Of a stretch of 40,594 nt of DNA, positions 1-7,984 are shown piece after piece (within the stretch, counting starts at the first letter, position 1; each line of letters starts with the position of its first letter). Source of the DNA: Pseudobdellovibrionaceae bacterium (GTDB lineage: Bacteria; Bdellovibrionota; Bdellovibrionia; Bdellovibrionales; UBA1609); the NCBI GenBank assembly GCA_018663505.1, contig JABJQG010000004.1, positions 1-40,594 of the forward strand, read 5' to 3'. A model generated the notes under the pieces. The model was not told where the DNA came from. It worked only from the letters and a program-made list of their open reading frames with translations, and ran no database searches. The position numbers and the translations under genes were made by a program.

Positions 1-1
1 C

Positions 2-469
2 ATGATCTTTTCAGGAGGGTTTCCTCGAAAAACAAATGAATCTTGCTTAGTTGCCACTCAAAAAACCATTTATCATGTACAAAAAAATATGGAAAACGTC
101 ATTTCTGCCACATACCCAGAGCGAGTTCTATTATGTGACCGAGGAACCGTAGATGGTTCTGCCTATTGGCCTGAAAGCCATGATGACTTTTTTAAACAAT
201 TAAAAACCACAAAAGAAAAGGAGTTTGCCAGATATGACGCCGTAATTTTTTTCGAGTCGGCTGCTGTTGGCGGAGATCAGATTGAAGGTGGAAATCCAGC
301 GAGGGTCGAGAGTCTGGCGGAAGCGGCAATTTTAGATGAAAAATTACGCAAGATTTGGTGTGAACACCCCAATTTTCATCTCATTCGTCACCAAAAGAGC
401 TTTTTCAAAAAAATTACTAAAGCTATTAATCTTCTTAACAAAATAATTCATAACGGACATAAGAAATAG
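2..469 (+). CDS. AAA_28/NadR-like P-loop ATPase, C-terminal part (5' truncated by window edge)
   Basis: This is the C-terminal ~155 residues of a P-loop nucleotide-binding protein. The visible start resembles the segment after the Walker A helix in AAA_28 family proteins (FSGGFPR, then a HVQ helix). It is followed by a Walker-B-like strand and the motif LLCDRGTVDGSAYWP (about residues 43-57), which is characteristic of this NadR-like family. The true N-terminus with the GxxxxGKT loop would lie before position 1, so the first Met here is probably internal. The substrate is unknown; family members are annotated only as ATP/GTP-binding proteins. The gene stops just before the promoter of the tRNA gene. 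Family assignment is fairly secure, function is not. Confidence 0.7.
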   Translation: MIFSGGFPRKTNESCLVATQKTIYHVQKNMENVISATYPERVLLCDRGTVDGSAYWPESHDDFFKQLKTTKEKEFARYDAVIFFESAAVGGDQIEGGNPARVESLAEAAILDEKLRKIWCEHPNFHLIRHQKSFFKKITKAINLLNKIIHNGHKK

Positions 470-472
470 TTA

Positions 473-501
473 TTGACTCCCTTTTGAGTTAAATATATAA
501 T
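473..501 (+). promoter_or_regulatory. sigma70-type promoter of tRNA-fMet
   Basis: A -35 box TTGACT (473-478) and a perfect -10 box TATAAT (496-501) are separated by exactly 17 bp. Transcription would start near 508, about 38 nt before the mature tRNA 5' end. It is the best consensus promoter in the window, as expected for a stable-RNA gene. Confidence 0.8.
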
Positions 502-545
502 CACGTTTCACAAATAAATATGAATTTAATATTTATTTTCCCTGG

Positions 546-622
<77 letters not shown>

Positions 623-758
623 ATTTTATAAAATAAAAGGATCTCCTCACTTAACTGCATATCACACCGCACACATCAAAAAATACAAGCACTTAGAACC
701 CTAAGTCGGTACAGCTAACTCAAATTTAGTTTTTCAAATCTATTTTATTTAATCTTTA

Positions 759-2582
759 TTACTGACTTACATAGTCACTTAGGGTCATTTGCGTAGCACA
801 CCAGCCATCTGTGCGTTCACTTTGACCCCCACACATTTCTGTGCGCCAGCGAGGATCATTTAAAAAGCTAGTATTTAAGTTAAGTGTCGCACCTGTACCT
901 GACCCTGAACAGTTGCCAGAGCTTATGTTACTAGCTGTTAATTTAACCGATCCATTACTCCAAGAATCACAAGTGGATGCCGTGGAATTCACAATATTAG
1001 TCGTACCATCTAGGTTAAAATTGAGGTCGCCAATATTATTGGTGTAAAGAGTATCACATTTACCATTCCCACCAGACCAAAAACCTCCTCCCTTATAATC
1101 AATACTATTTTTTATCTCAACATCGTGACATAGGTTGCTTGTATGAGCATTAATACCAAGGCCTCCTAAGAGCTCAGAATCATTTTGAGCTGTGGAATTT
1201 TGATCTAAATTCACACAGCCATCACAGACTACGTTGTTTGAATCATAGATATTTATTGCTGCATTGGGTTCATATTCATTGCAGGAGGCTTTTTCGCCCC
1301 ATCCTCCATCTACTCGAAATATGGCATTAGTTATTTGTACACCAGATGCTTCATAAGTTAAAAACAAATATCTTCCACCAAGACCAAAGAACGCTGAATC
1401 TTTAATAGTGGTATTATTTCCCGCATTAGTATTCACTACATTACCACAGTCTGGGCCTCCCACAAAAGACATGCGTTCAAAAGTTCCGTTGCTCAAAGAT
1501 TTTTCTTTATTACTACTGACAATAAACCCACGCATACTGAAGCCACTGGGATTAAAACTACCTGTATAAGTTACACCACCATCAGTGGCGGCGCATACAA
1601 CTGCCCCTGTGGGAAAACTGTTTCCATTAATATTTGTATCGTAGGTTCCGTCAGGAATAACCACCGTACAGTCAGCAGAGGCAGGAGGGCCCGAAGCTGT
1701 TATGGTGACAGAAACAGTGGCTCTCTTTGAATTTACAGTACCATCGTTGGCCACAAACCTAAAACTATCAGCACCAGTAGCATTGGAATTTGCCATGTAA
1801 GAAAAACTTCCATTTGAATTTATTGTAGCTACGCCCTTGGAGGGGTTAACTTTAATTGAATATGTAAGTGCGTCACCATCGGCATCAGTGGCCAAAAGTT
1901 GTCCGTCATGTGTGGCACCCTCGTTTAAACTAAAAGATAAGACAGAGGCTATAGGAGCTGAATTTTGAGGGGGAGGAGTATCTAGCACACAAGTGTTATC
2001 TTGCAAGGTGAATCCATTCATACAAGATTGAATAGAACAAGTAGTGCCAATACTGTAGCTTTGTTCATCCTCATTACAAGTTCTAGTCTTAGTTGCAATT
2101 AATGCGAAATTTACCTCATCCACACAGCTAATACTGTCAACAATAGACGCTTGGCAAATTGGATCGGGGTTAGGCGTAACTGTAACACACAAATTGTTTG
2201 AAACACTAAACCCTTCGGCACATTTTTTCAAATCACAAGAGCCTCCAAAAACAAATTCAGATCCTGATGCATTACAAACTTTAACACGTGACGCTTCCAT
2301 AGAACTAGCTATTTCAATAGTGCAGTCATTAGCTATTTTTTGGCCAGGTACACAAAATGTTTTTTGAGGCAAACTAGATCCATTTTCTTGAGACTCTCTT
2401 TGTACACTATTGTCAGATTCAAAAGATCCTCTACAGTTTTGAAAAAAAACTAGAATTATACTTAAAAAAAGTACAGAAACAAATTGTTTTATTTTAACAG
2501 TATAATTATTGTTTTTGATAAATATATGGCCCCTTTTACAAGTACTAGTTTTAATGCAAGATATGTCCCCATTTCCCCACAT
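759..2582 (-). CDS. Secreted lipoprotein with Cys-rich repeats, cadherin-like domain and beta-helix
   Basis: This is a large cell-surface lipoprotein. After a long N-terminus and a hydrophobic segment there is a lipobox-like VFFQNC (Cys near residue 50), a form common in Bdellovibrio lipoproteins. Two Cys-rich modules follow (about residues 73-135 and 142-200), each ending in CxxGFxxxxNxC. Next comes a cadherin/Ig-like domain with the ATDADGDALTYS signature (about 207-295). The remaining ~300 residues are short Asn/Gly/Ser-rich beta strands typical of a right-handed parallel beta-helix. An adhesin or surface-glycan role is inferred. The annotated ATG lacks a visible Shine-Dalgarno sequence. 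A good SD-like AAAAGGGG lies inside the gene (fwd 2530-2537) with no ATG/GTG/TTG after it, so the true start is uncertain. It is divergent from the LolA-like pseudogene. Confidence 0.75.
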   Translation of the reverse strand: MWGNGDISCIKTSTCKRGHIFIKNNNYTVKIKQFVSVLFLSIILVFFQNCRGSFESDNSVQRESQENGSSLPQKTFCVPGQKIANDCTIEIASSMEASRVKVCNASGSEFVFGGSCDLKKCAEGFSVSNNLCVTVTPNPDPICQASIVDSISCVDEVNFALIATKTRTCNEDEQSYSIGTTCSIQSCMNGFTLQDNTCVLDTPPPQNSAPIASVLSFSLNEGATHDGQLLATDADGDALTYSIKVNPSKGVATINSNGSFSYMANSNATGADSFRFVANDGTVNSKRATVSVTITASGPPASADCTVVIPDGTYDTNINGNSFPTGAVVCAATDGGVTYTGSFNPSGFSMRGFIVSSNKEKSLSNGTFERMSFVGGPDCGNVVNTNAGNNTTIKDSAFFGLGGRYLFLTYEASGVQITNAIFRVDGGWGEKASCNEYEPNAAINIYDSNNVVCDGCVNLDQNSTAQNDSELLGGLGINAHTSNLCHDVEIKNSIDYKGGGFWSGGNGKCDTLYTNNIGDLNFNLDGTTNIVNSTASTCDSWSNGSVKLTASNISSGNCSGSGTGATLNLNTSFLNDPRWRTEMCGGQSERTDGWCATQMTLSDYVSQ

Positions 2583-2707
2583 ATAAGAACTTGTAAAGTT
2601 GATTAATATTCACCACTTAAAAATTTTGAGGTACCAGATGTCTCATAATGACTGACCACCTTTTGATATTGATTAAAAGTTCGATAATTTTAATAAAGTC
2701 TACTGAA

Positions 2708-2718
2708 TGTAATATATG
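2708..2718. repeat. Upstream copy of the palindrome half-site
   Basis: The 11-mer TGTAATATATG recurs exactly in the right arm of the 36-bp palindrome (2861-2871), about 150 bp downstream within the same divergent intergenic region. The sequence is AT-rich, so chance recurrence cannot be excluded. Confidence 0.35.
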
Positions 2719-2812
2719 GAAAATTCCGCAATACCTCAAAGATCTACACAATAATTTTTACATGTGTATTATCAGTAGTATATGAAACTATATTCACATA
2801 ATGATTAAACTA

Positions 2813-2842
2813 TTGACATATTATAAAATCATAATGTATACA
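2813..2842 (+). promoter_or_regulatory. Candidate promoter of the LolA-like gene
   Basis: A perfect -35 box TTGACA (2813-2818) is followed after 18 bp by TATACA (2837-2842, 4/6 to consensus). The predicted start near 2849 falls inside the left arm of the 36-bp palindrome, so a protein bound there would block polymerase. Confidence 0.55.
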
Positions 2843-2876
2843 GATCATATATTACATATATGTAATATATGATCTG
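2841..2876. promoter_or_regulatory. Perfect 36-bp palindrome, putative operator
   Basis: The left arm CAGATCATATATTACATA (2841-2858) is exactly complementary to the right arm (2859-2876), with no spacer and no mismatch. It overlaps the predicted -10 box and start site, and its last G begins the GGAGGG Shine-Dalgarno (2876-2881) of the gene starting at 2886. Because transcription would begin inside the left arm, a double-stranded operator is more likely than an RNA hairpin. The cognate regulator is not identifiable here. Confidence 0.75.
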
Positions 2877-2885
2877 GAGGGATAG

Positions 2886-3814
2886 ATGAGATTATTTATA
2901 ACAGTAATACTTTTAATTGCTTGGACAAGCTGTGTAAATGCTACAACGAAAAACCTAGAGTATATACCTGGTGAAGGTGCTTCAGCTACACAAATTATGC
3001 AACAGGTTTACTATGTGAACCAATTTTATTCATTCAGCCATGTGCCGTTTGTTAACCAACCCAAGGGACTATTCACCTTAATTAAAAAAGGAGTAAAACA
3101 AACATACGGACTTCAATTTGAACGCTATATGAACTTTGATTATTCCGGTCATATAAAAGCTAAAGACCTTGTTATTATGAAAACAGGAAAGTTTAACGGG
3201 ATTTCAATGCTTATTACTGATTACAATGATTTAAAACGTTCAAGCATGGTTCAAGCATGGTTCAAGTGTGGCTGCCACAATTAAGGAAAGTTCGCCGCAT
3301 TTCCGAGCCTCTACCTGATGATTCATGGTTTGGAGCCAACTTTACTCAAGGCGATATGAAGCTCCGTTTGCCTATAGATGAAAATCACGAAATCATTGAA
3401 ACAACTCTATTCAACTCATGCGCTCAAGGTATTAAAATTTCTAAAAAATCTCAATGGCACTCCTACACACAAAACCAAGTCCCTTGTATGAGTAAAGGAA
3501 AAGAGGTTTTCGTTTTAAAAAGCCGACCATCAGCAGAGTATCCAGCAAACTATGATTATAGAATCAGCTACATTGACACAAAAACTTATGCCGATTACAG
3601 AACGGAATACTATGAAAATAATAAGCTGGTAAAAGAAATTGAAAAGAATTGGCTACCAGCTGGCATGCCAATGCCAAGAGCTCAAATATTTTCACATTGG
3701 TATGTTAAAGACCATAGAACTTCTTCGGAAAGCTTGTTAATTATGATGCCTTTAGAAAAGAAGTCTTACCCAAAAATGTGGACAGATTCGTTTTTAAGAA
3801 AAACTAAGCGTTAA
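2886..3814 (+). pseudogene. LolA-like outer-membrane lipoprotein-sorting family gene, frameshifted by 11-bp tandem duplication
   Basis: Two overlapping frames (2886-3284 and 3257-3814) are pieces of one gene. The first starts with a signal peptide (residues 1-19) after a strong GGAGGG SD. The second contains WLPQLRKVRRIS and DSWFGANFTQGD, the conserved core of the LolA-like outer-membrane lipoprotein-sorting family (COG2834-type; tentative). At 3239-3260 the 11-mer TTCAAGCATGG occurs twice in tandem, followed by a degenerate third copy. Removing one copy restores the continuous reading SSMVQVWLPQLRK and a 305-residue protein. The gene is therefore broken as read, by a duplication whose length is not a multiple of three. 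A reversible slippage switch or a sequencing/assembly error are alternatives. Confidence 0.8.
3239..3271 (+). repeat. 11-bp tandem repeat causing the frameshift
   Basis: TTCAAGCATGG is present at 3239-3249 and again at 3250-3260. A related TTCAAGTGTGG (9/11) follows at 3261-3271. The extra copy shifts the downstream frame by +2, exactly the offset between the two open frames. Confidence 0.9.
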
Positions 3815-3871
3815 GCTGGCCTGACTCCGTATAGTTTTGAATTTATTAAATGAGGTAATTACTTGAATCGA

Positions 3872-3904
3872 CCCTGTGGATCACGTAAGTTAGATCATAC
3901 AGGG
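3872..3904 (+). promoter_or_regulatory. Possible SD-sequestering hairpin upstream of the Fe-S protein gene
   Basis: CCCTGT (3872-3877) can pair with ACAGGG (3899-3904), and GATC on each side can extend the stem imperfectly. The right arm includes most of the AGGGGG ribosome binding site (3901-3906) of the gene at 3912. This layout could control initiation, but the stem is short. Confidence 0.35.
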
Positions 3905-3911
3905 GGTAAAA

Positions 3912-4118
3912 ATGGCGTCAAAAACAGTGTGCTACTGTTTTAAATACACAGAAAAAATGATTCAAGATTCATGTAGAGATTATGATAATCATAAAGTCTT
4001 AAATGAGATTAAAGCTAAAATGAAGGACCCTGGTTGCTTTTGCAAAACAGCTAACCCATCAGGTAAATGCTGTTTAGGTGATGTAAAAAAAGTTATAGCT
4101 CAATTTGTACGGGATTAA
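3912..4118 (+). CDS. Small (2Fe-2S)-binding protein, CopZ N-terminal/BFD-like family
   Basis: This is a complete 68-residue cytoplasmic protein with two Cys clusters: VCYCF at residues 6-10, and GCFCKTANPSGKCCLGD at about 41-57. The spacing CxC ... CxC ... CC resembles the zinc/[2Fe-2S] domain at the N-terminus of CopZ and the related small (2Fe-2S)-binding proteins (Csac_0668-like). A metal- or electron-transfer role follows from the family; the partner is unknown. It has a strong AGGGGG SD, partly covered by a possible hairpin, and is followed by a clear intrinsic terminator, so it is probably monocistronic. Confidence 0.7.
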   Translation: MASKTVCYCFKYTEKMIQDSCRDYDNHKVLNEIKAKMKDPGCFCKTANPSGKCCLGDVKKVIAQFVRD

Positions 4119-4140
4119 GTCACTTAACTCAGACATAAAT

Positions 4141-4168
4141 GAAGGGATGAAGCCCTTCTGTTTTGTTT
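4141..4168 (+). terminator. Rho-independent terminator after the Fe-S protein gene
   Basis: GAAGGG (4141-4146) pairs perfectly with CCCTTC (4153-4158) across a 6-nt loop and is followed by TGTTTTGTTT. It lies 22 nt after the stop at 4118, and before the end of the convergent gene at 4189. Confidence 0.8.
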
Positions 4169-4188
4169 CCCAGTAAAATTTGACTTTT

Positions 4189-4758
4189 TTAATTCTTTCG
4201 ACGAGCTAACAATTTTACTACAACATTAGTGAATTTATCATAAACAACATCTGTAATTTTAGAATTCGGTAAATCAATGACAGTTTCTTTTTCTCCAGTG
4301 TCCATATCACCACAACGTGCATTGTTGTCACTTTTAGGTGATATTTTTGAATAAATATCAAAGCGTCTTGCATTGCCGTCTAAATCTAAAACTAAATTTT
4401 CTCTTAAAAAACGGTAGTCAGTATGATTTTTATATTGAAAATCACAATAGGGGAGTTCTAATGCGAAAAATTCGAATTGCTTTGGAGTAAAATCATAGGT
4501 ATCGGGATCCCAGCTTCCTGTTACTTCCACCAAGTATTCTATGGCATACTTTGAATCTGCATTTTCTATTATCGGCCCATGGGCCATATAGCCAATCACC
4601 TTTTTGTTTTTATCCGGGTATTCTCGATAGTAATGATTTTTATCTATAATGAATTTGATATAGGATTTTAAAGATTCTGATTTAACAATAGGAGGAAAAG
4701 CAAAACTTATTGAAGAGTATAAACTTATAATAATCACTAAAGAAAAAAATCGAATCAT
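4189..4758 (-). CDS. Exported protein of unknown function
   Basis: This 189-residue protein has a clear Sec signal peptide (MIRFFSLVIIISLYSSISFA, residues 1-20) and a strong SD (AGGGGGA) just before its ATG. The mature part has two Cys residues (in LPYCDFQ and NARCGDM), which may form a periplasmic disulfide, and is rich in aromatic and charged residues. I recognise no domain. It sits between the convergent Fe-S protein gene and the helicase gene, which is on the same strand, with 168 bp separating it from the latter. A periplasmic location is supported; no function is proposed. Confidence 0.7.
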   Translation of the reverse strand: MIRFFSLVIIISLYSSISFAFPPIVKSESLKSYIKFIIDKNHYYREYPDKNKKVIGYMAHGPIIENADSKYAIEYLVEVTGSWDPDTYDFTPKQFEFFALELPYCDFQYKNHTDYRFLRENLVLDLDGNARRFDIYSKISPKSDNNARCGDMDTGEKETVIDLPNSKITDVVYDKFTNVVVKLLARRKN

Positions 4759-4926
4759 GGTTCCCCCTTGGATTTTTCTAGACAGTATTCAATTTAACAT
4801 TGCATGTACTTGTGCTCAACAAAGGCACCACAGACTTTCCCCCAATTTTATGTTTTTTCTAGGCTTAAGAGTAGGAACTCACGCTATTAAGAACTATAGA
4901 AAAGAATCTCGAAGAACTAAATATAT

Positions 4927-6279
4927 TTATTTTGCAGCTCTAGGTTTGGCTTGAGAACGCTTTCCACCAAAATTCTTTTTAGCACCGTCTTTTCTTACAG
5001 AAGACTTTTTAGCGCCAGCAGGCTTATTAGAATTACCGCCACGTCCTCTTCTTGAAGGCCCTCTTCTATCGCCCTCAATTTTTTTCTTAGCGGCACCAAC
5101 CTTAGTTGTTTTTGCATTTTCAGCCACATCTGAGTGGTAAGGTTGATCTTTGTCCACAGAAATTTTTTGTTTTATAACACGTTCTACATTAGCTAAATAA
5201 GATTTTTCGTCTCCAGTTACTAGTGAAATGGCTTTTCCAGAAGCTCCCGCACGTGCTGTTCTACCAATTCTATGAACATAGCTTTCTGCAATGTTGGATA
5301 GTTCATAATTGATAACGTGTGTTATCCCGTCAATGTCAATGCCTCTTGAAGCAATGTCAGTGGCCACTAAGACATTTGTATTTCCCTGAGAAAAGTCTTT
5401 AATAGCCTTTTGGCGAGCTCCCTGTGTCTTGTTTCCATGAATCGCTGATGAGCCAATGCCATTTTTTACTAGCTTTTCAGAGACTTTATTTGCCACATGT
5501 TTCATTTCAACAAAAACCAAGGTTTTTTGTTTTTTATTATCTTTTAACAAATGTACAAGTAAATTCAGCTTATCTTTCTTTTCCACAAACATAACTGATT
5601 GGTCAATTTTCTCTACAGTGGTTGCTTGTGGTGTAACTTCTACCTTTTTAGGTCGAACTAAAATAGTTTCTGCCAGCTTTTGAATTTCTTTAGGCATGGT
5701 GGCAGAAAAAAAGAGATTATGTCTTTTCTTAGGAAGCATGGGCAGAATTCTTTTAATATCTCTCATAAACCCCATATCCAGCATTCTATCGGCCTCATCC
5801 AGGACAAAAACCTCTACGCTATCAAGATTTAAATATCTTTGTTGAATGAGGTCTAACAACCTGCCTGGTGTAGCCACAAGAACATCAACTCCACGCCTTA
5901 GTTCTTTTACTTGTTTTGTCTGGCCCACTCCTCCAAAAATCACACTATATGTTAAGCTTAAATCACTTCCATATTCGCGTAAGTTTTCATGAATTTGAAT
6001 GGCCAGCTCTCGAGTTGGCGTTAGGATCAAGCTACGAGGCCTTTGTGATTGACGTCTAGTGGTGCTTTTGTGCAAGTGATCCAATATTGGCAAACAAAAG
6101 GCCGCTGTTTTTCCAGTACCTGTTTGTGCAATACCCAATAAATCATGACCATTTAAAACCAAGGGTATAGCTTTTTGTTGAATTGGTGTTGGTGTTTCAT
6201 AACCAATTCTTTTCAATGCTTTATTTAGTGGGGCTATTAAATTTAAATCAGAAAAACTTACTTGTTCCATATTGTCCAT
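4927..6279 (-). CDS. rhlE: DEAD-box ATP-dependent RNA helicase, RhlE type
   Basis: This 450-residue DEAD-box helicase unwinds RNA duplexes, typically in ribosome assembly or RNA decay. All core motifs are visible: the Q motif (YETPTPIQQKAIP), motif I AQTGTGKT, Ia PTRELAIQ, Ib TPGRLLDL, II DEAD, III SAT, V ATDIASRGIDID and VI HRIGRTARAG. The last ~60 residues are a Lys/Arg/Gly-rich tail of the sort that gives RhlE-like proteins general RNA binding. Two starts are possible (ATG at 6279 or three codons later) and neither has a convincing SD. A hairpin in its leader at 6329-6359 might regulate it. The helicase identity is very secure, the RhlE subfamily likely. Confidence 0.93.
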   Translation of the reverse strand: MDNMEQVSFSDLNLIAPLNKALKRIGYETPTPIQQKAIPLVLNGHDLLGIAQTGTGKTAAFCLPILDHLHKSTTRRQSQRPRSLILTPTRELAIQIHENLREYGSDLSLTYSVIFGGVGQTKQVKELRRGVDVLVATPGRLLDLIQQRYLNLDSVEVFVLDEADRMLDMGFMRDIKRILPMLPKKRHNLFFSATMPKEIQKLAETILVRPKKVEVTPQATTVEKIDQSVMFVEKKDKLNLLVHLLKDNKKQKTLVFVEMKHVANKVSEKLVKNGIGSSAIHGNKTQGARQKAIKDFSQGNTNVLVATDIASRGIDIDGITHVINYELSNIAESYVHRIGRTARAGASGKAISLVTGDEKSYLANVERVIKQKISVDKDQPYHSDVAENAKTTKVGAAKKKIEGDRRGPSRRGRGGNSNKPAGAKKSSVRKDGAKKNFGGKRSQAKPRAAK

Positions 6280-6328
6280 TCGAAAAAGAGAATCTTACTT
6301 TTACCTTAGTGGAAGCTAATCGTCCATG

Positions 6329-6359
6329 AACATCTAGGTTACACATACATTTAGATGTT
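6329..6359 (-). promoter_or_regulatory. Inverted repeat in the helicase leader
   Basis: AACATCTA (6329-6336) and TAGATGTT (6352-6359) are perfect inverted repeats with a 15-bp spacer, about 50 bp upstream of the helicase start. It could be an operator or a leader hairpin. Confidence 0.35.
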
Positions 6360-6444
6360 TAATTCATTAAATTAACTATTTTTGAACAATATTACACGGT
6401 CTAGCACAGCTTAGTATTCTATTAAGGTCAGATGTAAGGCTCAT

Positions 6445-6954
6445 TTACAAGATAGTCGCTTCAGAAATAAGATCCTCTGTAGTTGGAATGGTTGGAAGTT
6501 CTGTGGAATACTGGCTTTGTGTATTGGAACAACTCCAGCTACTTTCACCAAATGCTTTTAAAGCTTTATAAGAACTTTTTGCTACTTTATCGCATGCCTT
6601 TTTCCAGAAAGTAGTTTTACAAACTTGCTTTAAATTTTCATAGAATGCAATGTCACAATCATTCTTAGATTTTCCATTAGATGCTGGTTCATGATGGTAG
6701 CAGTGATCATGTAATACACAAGAATCAAAGAATAATTCACCATAGCCAGTCACTGATGCTGTACAACCATTATAGAAACTATTCTCTACAATACAAAAGC
6801 TACCTTTTCTTTTTTCCCCACTGTTTGGGCACACGAGCTCAGAAACAAGCTCTCCTGCATTTTTATCACAAGAAAACTGTAAAAAATCATCAGACGCCAG
6901 TAATGGTTGTACTAAAAACAAAGAAAGTACAAATAAATATATTTTAATAACCAT
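6445..6954 (-). CDS. Secreted phospholipase A2-like protein
   Basis: A signal peptide (residues 1-20, ending LLA) is followed by a small Cys-rich domain. It contains SCVLHDHCYHH (about residues 78-88), the CxxHDxCY active-site signature of secreted phospholipase A2. His82 and Asp83 sit on the catalytic helix, and further Cys residues at about 100 and 112 match disulfide positions. Such enzymes hydrolyse the sn-2 ester of phospholipids with Ca2+. The usual Gly-rich calcium loop is only loosely recognisable (VTGYGELFFD). I place the start at the ATG at 6954, which has an AAAGG SD upstream. The longer frame begins with a TTG and would add an unlikely n-region. Membrane degradation, for example of prey, is an inference. 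Confidence 0.75.
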   Translation of the reverse strand: MVIKIYLFVLSLFLVQPLLASDDFLQFSCDKNAGELVSELVCPNSGEKRKGSFCIVENSFYNGCTASVTGYGELFFDSCVLHDHCYHHEPASNGKSKNDCDIAFYENLKQVCKTTFWKKACDKVAKSSYKALKAFGESSWSCSNTQSQYSTELPTIPTTEDLISEATIL

Positions 6955-7253
6955 AAAAAGACCTTTTGTTTTCAAATTAAAACTCAAAAAGTAATATCAC
7001 ATATTGAGCATACAATATATGTCCAGAAGTAAGGTGTATAAAAATCACACCCCCTTTGCTTTGTAATTAAGCTCAAGTATGTAATTACTTCCTGTATATA
7101 ATTTTGACATTCCAAGTGGATTTATGGCTTCTTTTCACAACTTAGTATTTATTTTCTATTCCATAAAAATCAATGATAATCTAGGTTTCTAAAAATTAAC
7201 CGATCTCACATTTGCTCTCAAGAGATGTGATAGCTCAACACAAGGAGTTTATT

Positions 7254-7904
7254 TTGTTTTTTAAATATTTGGCCATAGCCACAAGTCTCAGCTTGATTAC
7301 CATTAGCAGTTTTGCTGAGATTAAACCTGTGGACACCAGCAGCAAAGTTAAGCAACAACAGTCTAAAGAAAGCTCTGAAGTTCAGTTCAACCAGCAAAAA
7401 AACACCCAAGAAGTTATTGAGAATAGTCGACCAAGGTTAACCAATAAAACTCTTGAATTTAAAGACCTCACTGATGAAGAAAAAGATATTTTACTAGACG
7501 GTGAGGTTTCTCCCCCCATGTGGATCCTCGGCGGCTTAGTAGGCACATTCTATGGGTTTGGTTTAGGTCACATTTTACAAAGTAGATATAGTTCAAGTGG
7601 TTGGAAATTTACTGTAGGCGAAATTGGGTCACTCATAGTTTGGTTTACCTCTATCTCTTGCTCATCATATAATTACAGCAACGAATATCGTTGCAAAACG
7701 GATGGTGTCGGGTCTTTAGCTATGGGAGCATTCGTGGGTTTTAAGATTTGGGAAATCATTGATGTGTGGGCTGGCCCACACACAAAAAATAGAAAGTACC
7801 GAAGATTAAGAAAACTAACTGGAGATAAATATTCAAATGCAAGGTTGTTTATAATCCCTCAACTCACAGGTGGAGCCATGGCTGGATTACAATGGAGTTT
7901 TTAA
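7254..7904 (+). CDS. Exported/envelope protein of unknown function with Gly-rich hydrophobic segments
   Basis: This ~216-residue protein has a signal peptide (FFKYLAIATSLSLITISSFA). A Gln/Ser-rich linker follows, then two hydrophobic Gly-rich segments (WILGGLVGTFYGFGLGHIL and SLAMGAFVGFKIWEIIDVW) and a basic tail (TKNRKYRRLRKL). The arrangement resembles small Bdellovibrio membrane proteins with paired glycine-zipper helices, but I do not recognise a named family. I chose the TTG at 7254 because a perfect AAGGAG (7242-7247) lies 6 nt upstream. The longer frame starting at 7212 has no such site. It is followed on the same strand by a beta-barrel-like gene. Confidence 0.65.
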   Translation: MFFKYLAIATSLSLITISSFAEIKPVDTSSKVKQQQSKESSEVQFNQQKNTQEVIENSRPRLTNKTLEFKDLTDEEKDILLDGEVSPPMWILGGLVGTFYGFGLGHILQSRYSSSGWKFTVGEIGSLIVWFTSISCSSYNYSNEYRCKTDGVGSLAMGAFVGFKIWEIIDVWAGPHTKNRKYRRLRKLTGDKYSNARLFIIPQLTGGAMAGLQWSF

Positions 7905-7984
7905 TCTAATTCAATAAATAAAGTGGTTAATGCTATAGTATACAAATAGTTGACCTACTTATTTATTCACTCTAGCCTAAGCTC

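Noticed and set aside
4757-4954. 65-codon plus-strand ORF between the unknown exported gene and the helicase
   Set aside because: No SD, no recognisable sequence, and its end overlaps the helicase C-terminus; likely chance.
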